This document shows, in pieces, positions 49,286 through 62,600 of a stretch of DNA of 64,000 bases; the stretch's first letter is position 1; each line of letters begins with the position of its first letter. Source of the stretch: Leguminivora glycinivorella (taxonomy: Eukaryota > Arthropoda > Insecta > Lepidoptera > Tortricidae). The stretch spans positions 8,822,783 through 8,886,782 of the forward strand of contig NC_062980.1 of assembly GCF_023078275.1 (NCBI RefSeq). The letters run 5' to 3'. The position numbers were made by a program, and so were the translations under genes. A model generated the notes under the pieces. The model ran no database searches. It saw only the letters and a list, made by a program, of their open reading frames with translations, and was not told the DNA's origin.

Positions 49286-49291
49286 AATAAA
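49286..49291 (+). terminator. Probable poly(A) signal for EFHC-like gene
   Basis: AATAAA 382 nt after the stop, in plain 3' UTR-like AT-rich sequence. Other A/T-rich variants lie closer, so the site is likely rather than certain. Confidence 0.45.
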
Positions 49292-49900
49292 ATACAGTTT
49301 TAGTTTCAATTTGAATTCGTTTATTTTTTCGAAGAGAATAAATACAATCTTCTAAGCCATTCTTCCTATTATAGTTATCTTCATTCTCACTTTTATACTG
49401 TTAACATTTACTTACGCAATGTCACATACTTATACATATTCACTGTTGCAAATATATTTTCACAACATTGAAAATGATCAGCGTTTTAAATAATACTATT
49501 ATTATACTGTCAATACTTATGGTCAATATTAATAGAAATGAATACCTTCAAGCTGAGCTATACTTCTTGTTTGGAATTTTATATCACGCATTACTATCAA
49601 TGCCACTATCATATGAAATAAATAACTTACAGTAAATCTTAATGACTTTCCTAGTGATGTGTACAGGGCTTGTTAACTTGCCAACTGTTGAATATCTTGA
49701 TAAATAAGGAAATATGAAATACGCACGATCAAAAATATTTATACGCCAGTTTCAAATTATACATTTTAGTCAGGTACATACATATTATTTTACGCCGATT
49801 TGCTTCTAGTTAAAAAAATCCAAGTTTCATTTATTTGGAAATGTTCTTCTCTTAATAAGTGATAATAAAAAAGAGGATTATATTCATGGCATTTAGCACC

Positions 49901-50029
49901 AGACAGGCAAGCATGGTCGCGCGATAAATGATATAAATCAGGCCGTCCCTTTCGCACTATTTGTAAGTACGATAGGGACGGCCAGATGTTTTTATCGTTT
50001 ATGGCGCGACCATGCTATCGGTGCAGGTC
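49901..50029. mobile_element. Hairpin MITE, gcatggtcgcgcgat family, copy 2
   Basis: The left gacaggcaagcatggtcgcg and caggccgtccctttcgcact pair with the right agggacggccagatgttttt and gcgcgaccatgct. Better preserved than the copy at 17925. Confidence 0.85.
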
Positions 50030-50627
50030 TCTAACTTTGGGGTCAAAAATGCTGCTTTAAGGTGCCCACTTTAGTCAAAAAGAAATTACAAATGACTTAA
50101 TATTCGGCGTATTTGAAATGGCTTGATTCAACTGTAGTGTTAGGACTAGTTTTACATTACGCGTTATAGACAAAAATGAAATTAATAGATAAAGCAAAAC
50201 TGTGATGCTTTATTAGGGTGCGAGTTAGTGAACCGATTTGTATCGTGGAGTGAGTACATGGCACAAATTATTCACTTGTGTCGATGCAGTCTAATACACC
50301 TGAGCACCTCCGATATAATCATAATTTATAAACGAGGTAAACAAAATCCTGTAACTTACCTAACTATTTTTACATTATTACAATTTATGACACTGGACAG
50401 GTGCTTACAAATAATTTAGATAATATAATGTACATATTTACAGGCAGGAGACTGTTTCGCTTATAAAACAATGCCATTAAATAATTCGATAAGCAGTCTC
50501 CTTTTTTAAGATTACGTCGTCCATTTTGGAGATCGGTAACTTGAATTCACACTACTTGGTCAATTTCTTACATAGTTCATTATAATATTCACTAACAAAT
50601 GCCACAGCTTCTGGTCACCACACCATC

Positions 50628-53600
50628 TCACCACATGTCTTTAACTCGTTCCGTAGCAGGTATTTGAGGTCGGAACCTGGAACATATAAGATGTGCTTAA
50701 ATAGTGCAAACTATTATGTTACTCAAGCTTTTTGAGAATGTGGCAAGCCTTACCTATGTGCTGGAATAGCTAAAGGTGGATTTGCAGGACTCCCCGCTAG
50801 TGGAGACATCTTGATAGCCGTGCTGTGGCCATTAATACTGGATCCTAAACTAGATGCACTGTCCGCTCTGAAATCACATACAAAATAATATTAGACACAA
50901 TTATAAGATTTTACACCTGACAAACATAGTTACAAGAAAGCCACGTGTAGACTAGGAACACCTGTCGATTGTCAGGCACAAAATGTCTACTGGCCCCTAT
51001 TTCTCCATCGTGACAATCCGACATATGTCAAGAAAAATTGACATTGACATATTGTTTTGGTTTCACCAAAATCTACAATTGTCACACGATAAATTAACCC
51101 GTAGACAGATAAAACCGGTCAACTAAGTAGGACCGCAATGTACCTGCGTCGCGTCGTTCTAATTATACGCGCAAATTATTAATGCGAGACAAATATAGTA
51201 ATCGCGCTCTTCTTGCTGCTATAGTACAGTCAAGTGCAAAAATAGGTATCGAAATAATCGTCTCATAAATATGTCTCATATACTACGCTCTTATCACACC
51301 GGACTGAGATGCTATGGGACATATTTTTGGGTAAGATGTGTACAGTCGAGTTTATTAATAATAATATGTGTACATTTCTTCACCTTAACTCGTTGCAATA
51401 AGGTGAAAAATGTGCACATATTTATAAACTCGACTGTATACCCATATTTTTTTTTTACGCTTGACGTTACGTGTACAGTACCGGGTTGTATCAAATTTAT
51501 GACCGGTAGGTATATAATATAATAAATATAATGTTATTTATCACATTTTTTGATTTTTTTGTATGAACGTGTAACGCCACTTTTATCGCCACTCGTTTTT
51601 AGAATTTCTTATTAATCGCACTTGTATCGAAATGTACTATTTCAACACACTTGCTTATAACAATGATATTATTGAACCGTTTTTAGGCTCATAAGAAATT
51701 ACACTGTGTGGCTTTTTATTACACTACCGCACTTGTGTTACGGGTATTGTATGATAACCCGATACTTAGACTTGATATTGAAACTAGCCGCTAACAACAT
51801 GGATACGGCTCCATTTAAAATTGGTCACACTCACATTATATCCGTGGAGCAAGCGCCGGGTGGGGCGGACAACGTGTCACATTTTGGACTTTTACTAACT
51901 GTTTTAGCCAATAAAATCTAATTAATATGTAAATTTTGTTTGTTTTTTCGTAAAACGTATGAAACACATGTGCATTGGTCATTTACTTAGATAGAATTTG
52001 TTGATCTACGAACCACATATTCATAATTATGTTTTCCCCTCACTAGCTCGGAAACACGTGTTTTGTCCTTTAATACCAGCGGGTAAAAACGCATTTTATC
52101 CACTAGTGGGTAAAGTAATTTGACCTTGAATAAAGTCAAATTAACTGCTTTAAAATTGATGAAAGTAGGTGAACCTAGTAATAAAGATGATTTACCACCT
52201 GTGGAACTATTGGAAGCAGCGATAAACGCATTTTTTGCGTTATAGTTTCCTCGCTGTAGTGAGGGGAAAAGTTTTGTGTTACACTCGGGGGCAAATGTAT
52301 TTTACTTCTCGTGTGTTAAAAAACTCGCAAGTTCAGGATTCTATTCTCGAACCACTCGCTTCGCTCGTGGTTCAACTATAGAATCCTTTCACTTGCTCAT
52401 TTTTCAATTCCACACTCGGCGTTAAAATATAACTTTGCCCCCTTGTATAACAAATAACTATTTAAACACAGGTTTTAAATAAATAAAAATTACACACATT
52501 GGCTCTCTTATGCGCACTCGCTTCGCTTGCACGCACAATATCACTTCATGTGTATTGACATTGACCAAACTAGCACATTTGTGTCATACTTAATGTACTA
52601 TCATTGCCCGGTACTTTATACCTATACTAGCTTTTACCCGCGGCGAGCGAATCGCGTTAGAAAGAGACAAAAAGTAGCCTATGACACTCTCCATCCCTTC
52701 AACTATCTCCACGTGAAAATGGCCCCATGCTCAACCGATGGCAAAGGCTGCACGCTGTCGCTATGTAGGTTTTAAGTTTGAATTGTTTTAGTTTTTAGGG
52801 TTCCTTAGTCAACTAGGAACCCTTATAGTTTCGCCATGTCTGTCTGTCCGCCAGTCCGTCCGTCCGTCCGTCCGTCCGCGGATAATCTCAGTGACCGTTA
52901 GCACTAGAAAGCTGAAATTTGGTACCAATATGTATATCAATCACGCCGACAAAGTGCAAAAATAAAAGGTGAAAAAAATGTTTTATTAGGGTACCCCCTA
53001 CACGTAAAGTGGGGAGTACCTTTTTTTTCATTGCAATCCTAACGTGTGATATATTGTTGGATAGGTATTTAAAAATGAATAAAGGTTTACTAAAATCGTT
53101 TTTTGATAATATTCATATTTTCGGAAATAATCGCTCCTAAAGGAAAAAAAAGTGTGTCCCCGGGCCCTCTAACTTTTGAACCATATGACTGTTTAAAAAA
53201 ATATGAAAAAACACAAAAGTAGAACTTTATAAAGACTTTCTAGGAAAATTGTTTTGAACTTGATAGGTTCAGTAGTTTTTGAGAAAAATACGGAAAACTA
53301 CGGAACCCTACACTGAGCGTGGCCCGACACGCTCTTGGCCGGTTTTTTAAGTCTTCATTAGGAAATGTCTTACTAACACTAATATTAGTTCTTTAGAGTT
53401 TTAATGTTCTACTAACCGTTTATGGACCTTGAGTCTGAAATAAATGTTTTTTTTTTTTAAATCAAGACAATTTGTCGCTCCGTTTTGCTGTGAAGGACGG
53501 ACAGACAAACATACACACACACTTTCCCATTTATAATATTAGTATGGATTCGCTATAGGTAACATTCGGCATCATGAAAATCCATTTCAAATTCGTCGTG

Positions 53601-56600
53601 TTATGTCTGCGGCGAGCGGTTATCTTAGCTTTTTTTTTCTTGCCATCAAAAATAATAAATCATCCATACCGGCCATATATAAAAGCAAATGTGTCGCTAC
53701 CGAAGTGCCAAAATAGTAAATATCTATTAGCTAACGGGTACTCGTCGGGTAGTCTCATGGAACTTTTAATAAAAAAATATTTTTACTTTCTTAAACGTAG
53801 ACGCGTAATGTTTTATAGGTATAATTATAAATAAACTATCTTTTCTTTTTTAAATAGTCATATTTTTGTAACGTGAACGTGTTTAATTTATAACATTAGG
53901 TAATTTAATCACGGACGTTTTATATGTTATCAAATAACCAAAGAGTACGCTAAACATAAAATAAATAATACTTTAAACCCCACCAAAATATATATCTTTA
54001 AACTTAGGGATATTAACTCAAAAACGACTAAACACATTTTCTTATGGTTTTCATCTATCACAAAAGTATTTGAATGAGGAAGGTTTAGGTACTAATATAA
54101 TTTGTTAATTTTTGTGTGAATTGGTTGAAAACGATATTGTAAGCAAGAAAAAACCTAAGCTGACTAGAATATTTTATCGAAAATACTACCCAATCCATTT
54201 GAACTATAACCACAAAGTATAATATATAGTATATAATATTTATACCTAGATATTTTTCTGGCACGAACGTCGTTGTTAGTATTCGACAAAACAAAAACAT
54301 CGACAATCCGTTTATCGACAAATAGCCTTACATAACATAAGGTTATTAATTACCCCAATGATAATATCTATACATAAAATCTTGAATAATCATGTAAGAA
54401 ATTGTGTAAACTATTAAAATGTGGTTCTTTTTATTATTATTGTCAATTTATTTACAAACATTTGAAATTTGTTTTTAACCTTTTATGTTATATACACATA
54501 AATTCAAGTCCATATTCCCTAAACGGGGTAGGCAGAGCACATAAAACTACTCAAGAGTCAGGGCAATAATTAACGACATAATTCTAATAATTAATGACAT
54601 ATTATAATGTAAGTTATCTATGGACTAAATATCGGAAGGAAGCAAATTTATACTAAAAGCAAGCAAGCTTATACTAAAAGTCACTAGTGTCACTTCGTTC
54701 GTGCCAGAAAAATATCTAGGTATAATTATATAACGCCATTTTGCAACTATCCCTGAAACTCGACAATTGTCAAGAAATTCTCGACCGCTCTCTAAAGTCC
54801 TGTCAAGAATTAGCGACATTTCGACAAAAGTGTCAACTTGGAAAAGTTGACCTCTGTTTCACGAAACATTTGTCGGGGACAACTGTCACAATTTTTCTAT
54901 GAGATTGTCACATGTCGTCGACAATGTGTCGGATTGTCAGCCGACATATGTCGCCGACATTTGTCAAGATGGAGAAATAGGGGCCTGATATCTCAAGCAA
55001 AATCTGGAGACGCAAGGAAGCATTTCACGTGCACCGGCGACAAATGTGGTAAGATTCCTAATCCGAGTCTATCAAATTAAAATTTAAAATTTAAATCTGA
55101 GCAGTTTAAAATCGGTTTGGTGACTTATCTTTTTATTTACTAATTAAATGTTTACCTGTCGATCTGCCTCCTAAAGAGAGGATACCTCCAGGGCGAGTTT
55201 GGTTTGCGATGATGCTCGTGCTGAAAGGCGGGATTGTCCCGTCCATTCTCGTTCACAACCGCCATAGAAACTTGACCCTCCGTTTCTCTAGTTTTTGACG
55301 ATAATCTCCTGTAAAACATCCGAAATGTATTAGTAACTACGAATATTAAATATTAATTTAAAGTAAGGCGTGAAATTAGAACCGTGACATTTTCTTTACA
55401 GCATGACGGTTGCCAGGTTGTTGTCATCCAGGTGACAGCTGGCGGTACCCTATGGTAGTGGGACTAGTGGGTAATTTCCACGGACGTAGTGCAACTCGAC
55501 CCCGACTACTAATTTAAATAAATAATATGTTACGTACACCAATTGATGTACAGATTTCAGTATGGGTGGCAATTTTTTAAACTTCACGTTTTTGTATGTA
55601 TATGTAAATTCTTTCGATTAGGTACTGAAGAATGTGAGAAAAGCTTCGTAAAATATTATCTGTAAAGAAAAAATGATACAAAAGTCTCATACCTAAGTAT
55701 TCTAGAAGGCAAGGATTGCTGTGTTTGCGGCCGTGCTCGCTGTCGGCTGTCCACGATGAGCACGTGCCTGTCGTACGGCGTATCGTAGTCTACTTCTAGC
55801 ACTGTGGAGAACCGGTGCGGCCACATCAGGTCCACTGTTGCGATCAGAAGGCCTACTACGAGGCAGATGCACCCTGAAATGGGATAAAATACATAGTTTA
55901 AAATCCAGTTACATAAAAGACATTAGACAAATACTCGATGTCACGCAATGAAAATGCTGTATGTATAATGTAGAAGAAGGAATTGCGTCTGATGGCTAAA
56001 GCATTAAATAGCTGCTAAAATATGAACATGGGAGACCAATAAAATAAATCTGTCGGTAAACGGACGACTCATTTCAGCGAAAATCTCAAAAGCCCTTTCA
56101 TGCCATGACGCTTCAGAACCTTAACAATGAAAACCAGTCTACCTGAGATGAGCACCAGCCAGAAGCACCAGCCTAGTGAGAACAGCAACGTGGCTCCGTC
56201 CAGCCGCACCACTAAAGGCACATGAGGCAGCGACGCCCAGTAGCCGCCTGCCGCCGTGCACAGCGTCACGCCCAGCGTTGCCATGGCATATGCACCGTAT
56301 CGAGGCACGACCACGAGCAGCAGGTTCATTAGTAGCCATAGCGCTAGTGCTGTCCTGGAATCAAAAAGTCATTCTGGAATCAATTAGATTCTCTTCGGAA
56401 GCTTAGTTTCGTATCCTACCGACTGCGCCATATACAACAAGTAACAAAAACAATAGGAATCCATTTTAGGAAACATTCTGCGTTTTCTAATTAGGAAAAG
56501 TTATTTGTCTTTGTATGGAATGAACTATTCGGATGACCTGCCCCATAGAGATAAATAAAAATAACTAAACCTTGTATGAAGCATGCGGCATATTTTAGAA

Positions 56601-59600
56601 GTGATATGTTCATAGAACATGTATGTAGAATGCTTGTGAAAGGAACAAAATGTGAACTAATAACAATCATATAACCCAGCCACCTTCAAATCAAGGGTGA
56701 ACAGGCATCTTCTGGGCGAGCTCACTCCATCGTAGTCCACGTCTTTGCCTTTGGCTAGTCTGTGGCCAAGAGTAAGCCCATTTATAATAATAAAAAAATC
56801 TACACCACCAATTAGCCCTACACAACGTACCATAGCAAGGTCGACGTGGTATACCCCGCAGCTCTGTACTTAGCCCCCCACTCGAAGCCTTCGTGCTGCA
56901 CCGCGAAGTGTTCCGCCACGCTCAGCACCGGGTACGGGAGTCCCCGCTCCAGGCCCTCTCGGTACCACTCCTGCACGCCACCTGCGTCCTCCCAGCGGAA
57001 CTGCTCGTTGTAGTCCACGCCAGGGTCTCCAATGGAGGTGTTGCCCCAGGATAGCGCTGTAAGGTAGTGTTATATGAGACAGGAATAATTTATAACAAGG
57101 GTTATGAAAACTAAACGAGCATTAATATCGTTTAGAAGCCAACGATTAGGTTGGCCATCTGATTTGTACATAAAACTTACCAACTTAATTACACGAGTTA
57201 AATTCAGAGGATATAAAATTTGTTCGATTGCTAATTGTACGGACAATAGATCATATCGTCACTACTTTTAAAAAATCTCGTATCTCACGCTGTTCCTCAA
57301 AGTTAAAACGCAGTCAGTCTATATGCATTCCATACATACTTACTACAATTTTCTTTTCATTGACAGATGGAGATACAAGTTTTTTTTAAAGTAGTGACGA
57401 TATGTACTTATTGTAAACTTATCAGAAACTATGGCCAGGAGACCAAGCCTTGAGCATGTATATTGTGTTCTTCACAACCGCGCAATGTATTATACCTTGC
57501 GCCTGATGAATAGCTGGCGGCTGGGTAAGTATCAAGTTTGTATATGAGTGCCATCCATCAATCCAGCTGGCGCTAACCGAACTGCTCCATGCTTTAAGAT
57601 AGCTTGTATAGTAACATATGCCAGAATTACTCGCCAGTAAGCGTGACGTTAACGTGTCCGAGCCCTATGTGTCCGGCCAGCCAGCAGTCCAGGCGTTCGG
57701 CCGAGTAGGCGCGGTACGCGGCGCGCGCCACCCGGGCGCCTCCCACGTGCCACGACGACCCGTGTTTGCACACTGAAAAATAATACATTTTTCACAATAA
57801 TTAAGATAAGGATTTGAGACGGTTATATTTTGTACTAAATCTGTTTGACCCATGTCATCGATAAAAAAATAAATTTTATAGGACATTCTTACACAGATTG
57901 ACTGAGGCCCACGGTAAGCTCAAGAAAGCTTGTGTGATCGATGAAGCAACGACGCCCTTTACCCTTCTAAACGTTCGTATGACTTGTCCCGTATCGTATT
58001 TAAGTCACAGTCAAATTGGACTGTAATATTAGCAAGATTATTCAAGGCATAGGAAGGATTAAGCAATCGCATCTGTATATGGCGTTGTGCTCCTAAAGTT
58101 GTCCTTAACCGCCAGACACAGGATATCCGCTTACAACACATTTGTGCTCATTTTAATTGGCGGATGTCGTCCTTTTGGAAAAACAAAAATATAAAATATT
58201 TGTCCTACTCATGATTTCAACTTTAATAAAGAGTACTTACTATGTAATTAATTATATGAAGCGATCTGTTAATACAGTATGAATTATAAAATGGCTATGG
58301 CTAAGCCGGCTGTTTCACTGCAATGTCAGACAGATCTAAGTGTAATAAATGTAATAAATCGTCTATTTAAAGGTCAAAGGTGTTTTACATATTAACATTA
58401 TTGAGTATTTGTTCATATGTTGATCATGAGTGTTGGTCAAGTCTTCTCAGAGTCCACGGGGATAACTTTAAAATAAGGCCCATTTACAATTAAATAAATA
58501 GGACATTCTTACACAGATTGACTGAGGCCCACGGTAAGCTCAAGAAGGCTTGTGTTGTGGGTACTCAGACAACGATATATATATTTATATAATATTTATA
58601 AATACTTATATACGTAGAAAACATCCATGACTCAGGAACAAATATCTGTGCTCATCACATAAATAAATGCCCTTACCGGGATTCGAACCCGGGACCGCGG
58701 CGCAGCAGGCAGGGTCACTACCGACTGCGCCAGACCGGATTAAAATTAAAATAGTTATATGAATCAGTTCATTTTTTATTACATTTAAAATTAAAATTTA
58801 CATTATGTCAACTGACACAGTATTTTGCTTAATGCAATCCACTTATACCTAACTTATCATTTAAATGCTACTGAAGCTTTATAAAATTATAATAAACTCG
58901 TATATCAAACGTCTAGATTGCAGCACATTATTCTGAGTCACGACTGATCACCTGGTTTTTGTTATGCGATCGTATAATAGCTTAATTATTTATTTATTTG
59001 ACGACCGGTCTGGCTCAGTCGGTAGTGACCCTGCCTGCTAAGCCGCGGTCCTGGGTTCGAATCCCGGTAAGGTCATTTATTTGTGTGATGAGCACAGATA
59101 TTTGTTCCTGAGTCATGGATGTTTTCTATGTATATAAGTATGTAGTTATCTATTTAAGTATGTATATCGTCGCTTAGCACTCATTGTAAGGTACAAGCCT
59201 TGCTTAGTTTGAGGCTAAGTTGATATGTGTAAGGTGTCATCAATATTTATTTATTTTATTTATTTATAACTATTGCATAGTACAATATTAGATAGGTTTC
59301 GTTAATTAAGGTTTTAGTGTTATTTTATGGAAGATTTTAATATAAGTACGAAAACAAACGGCTATATGCTTGTGGACTCGTTCGTCGTTTACAAAAACAT
59401 AATAAATAATATCTGACCTTTGAAATGGTTATTTGTATTTGTTTATTTGCTAATATACACAGATTACAATACAGGTCATGTTAGTGCAAATTCATGAGTG
59501 CATATTACGCCACAAGGCATGCAAAATATGAATCCTATACTAAATCTAGTCTTAGTCTAAATAACCTAATTAAGCTTCCTAAAGGGAATACATATGTTTA

Positions 59601-62600
59601 AACTTATTATATTACAAGCCACACATAGTTGTTATATTGTCAATCAACACATAGTGCAATATACTTAATCATTTCAAAATTTGCATGTAATGTCTTCAAA
59701 ACCTGTATGTATCAACAGGATTTAAATCTACATCTCATCTACGTGAGATGTATCGGTTGATTGTGCCTATAAATAGATGTTTATTTAAATATTACAAAAA
59801 TAACCAGCATAGAATGATCAAGGATGTCCATTCTTCATGTCCGTAATCTCTACATAACGGTTTCACTAAGTGGTCTACAAACGGCTGGGCGTGTGCAATA
59901 CCTACTGCCGAGCTATTTATAGGTCCAAAATGCCAATGTTCTAGGTATATCCGCCTCGTCTCTCAGCATGCGATTCAGATTTACAAAACCTAAGTGATTA
60001 CTGTGATTGGGAACTGGTATAGATTACTTCCACTACGGGTACTTATTTAGAAGGTAGATATTGGTAATCGATTAATGGGTGGTACACAAACTTAATTTTA
60101 ATTTAAAACAATTTTTATTTCTAGGAACGACAGACTAAAGTCAGAAAAATGACAGAAAAATAAACTTTTAGGAAGTTGGCACTTATTAGGCCCTTTAAAT
60201 GTTTATTACAGTAGCTCCAAAAAAGCTAATGTAGTAGTTTTTCCGGCTGGTTCATACCTATGGTTTATACCTATAAAGAAAATAATAAAAGCCACAATAT
60301 ATTGGGTTGGTAAGAAAGTAATAAGCGATCGATTGAATTCCACATAAAATTTTTGAGAGAGTTCTAGAATCTTCTATGGTCGAAAGTATATAAAGGGCGA
60401 GTCGCACAGTTTCTCGTCAGTCATTCACTAGCTGTCGCCGAGCTAATATAAGGAAGAAAATGGACGAATTAAAAGTGCATGTAAGGCATTGCTTACTATA
60501 TGAATTTCAGTCTGGCCATTCAGCCGCCGAAGCAGTGCGTAATATATGTCAGCGTGTTGCTCCTGAAGTTGTGTCTGAGGCCACGGCGAAACGATGGTTC
60601 CAGCGGTTTCGTAGTGGCGACTTTTCATTATTAGATCAACCTAAGTCTGGTCGACCGGTGAAGATTGATGTAGCCAAATTAAAAACCTTAATTGAAGGAG
60701 ATCCGAGGCTAACGAGTTGTACTCTTGCTACCGAGTTAGGCTGCTCTCATGTCACCATAGAAACACATTTACACGAGTTGGGAAAAAACTACAAATACAG
60801 TGTTTGGATACCGCACGAACTTGATAGAGATCAACTAAACCGCCGTGCCGATATCTGCATACAACTTCTGTCTTTTCGCCGCACATTCAACTGGTTGGAC
60901 CATCTTATCACTGGAGATGAAAAATGGGTCTTATATATAAATCACACACGCAAACGTCAGTGGCTAGCTCCAAACGAAAAAGGAATAGAGGCACCAAAAA
61001 CAGAGCCTCACCCGAAAAAAGTTATGCTGTCCGTTTGGTGGGACATTCATGGTATTATTCACTGGGAACTCCTACCAAGTGGAATGACTGTTACCGCATC
61101 AGTATACTGTAATCAGCTTGAAAATTTAAACCAAAAAATCTGTCAGAATCGTCCACAGCATGCTAAAGTTTTTTCTTACACGACAATGCTCGCCCACACA
61201 TTGCAAAAGTGACTCGGCTAAAGCTATTGGAGCTAGGTTGGAAAGTGATACCTCATCCACCGTACTCTCCAGACTTGGCACCTACGGATTACGCATTGTT
61301 CAGATCGCTAAGCAATGCCTTGAATGAAAAAAAGTTCGATGATCAAGCCCATCTACGACAGTACATAGCTGAGTTTTTTGAATCTAAACCTAAGAACTTC
61401 TTCGCCGATGCTATTCATTCTTTACCAGAACGATGGAGACAAGTAGTAGATAACGAAGGCCGTTATATTTTTGATAAATGATTAAAATAATAAATTAAAT
61501 AAAAATTACAATATTGGTTATGATTCGCTCATTACTTTCTTACCAACCCAATAGTATATTAAAAAAAAGCACGATACAAGACATCACAGCTTTCTCCATC
61601 CAGGATGTTAAGCATCCGCCTTTGCACAAATAATATTATATTTATTCTGCAATGGCACACCAAGTTTAGTAAAGATAAATCATACTCCTATATTATTGAG
61701 CTAAGCGTTATAAAATTTATAAATTATAAAGAATAATCTACCTAGTTTAAACTTTGAACTCACCTAGTATAACAGTTCCAACGAAGAGGCTAAGGGTGAC
61801 GATAGTGAACGTGGAAAACCTCTGAAACGAAAGAAGTGTCTTCTAAAATTATCTGTTCTAAAAAATCAAATGTGACTTAAATCGAATATTTTAGTAATAA
61901 AAAAGTGATGAAGATGATTTAATACCATCTGTGAAACTACTGGAAGCAGTGATAACGCGTTTTTTTGCGTTGTACGTTCCTCGCTATAGTGAGGGGAAAA
62001 GTTTTGTGTTACACATGGGTGCAAATGCATTTTACTTCTCGTTTGTTGAAAAACTCGCTAAGTTCAGGATTCTGTTTTCCCTTGTATAACAAATAACTAT
62101 TATCGAATACGCTGCCACACCGTTTCGGATATATCAAAACAAGTATGTTGAAATAAACTCTCTGTAATTGGTCTACATAAAGTCTGCGATAGTATATTAG
62201 ACTGAATAACTTAAAATTTTAAATAAGCAAATTGAATTTAAACAACTTTATGGTAAACGGTATTAAAGAACTGGCTGAATGATTGTGACGTTGTTTAGTT
62301 TCTGTCATACAACTGGCATGTCATCAGTGTCAAATATTTCTTGAAAAGGGATGTTTAGTTTTATGTGCTGTGTTATTTCCACTAAAAATTGTAAGAGTTG
62401 ATACAAGTGCAAACTAGTGAGAAGTGCCAAATAACATACCTATTTATTTTAGGAGTTTTTAAAAGAAAAAAGTGAGAATTTGAGTGAGTTATGAAAGAAG
62501 AAGATAACTACTACGACCGAGCAGCCGGCGTACCATGCTTCCAATTTTATCACTTATCCACGTGGATAAGACATCTGTCACTCTCACACTGACATACTTG

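Larger units (their letters stand above)
48905..50627. other. Convergent intergenic region, EFHC-like / DUOXA
   Basis: This contains the EFHC-like 3' UTR, with a probable AATAAA at 49286-49291, and a hairpin MITE at 49901. A 63-codon open frame at 50228 shows no recognisable domain. I see no other gene. Confidence 0.6.

Noticed and set aside
58628..58738. tRNA gene suggested by GGGTTCGAATCCC boxes (also at 330, 18640 and 59060)
   Set aside because: Only the A and B box halves resemble a tRNA. The downstream body and ATTTATT tail are shared among copies, which identifies SINEs.
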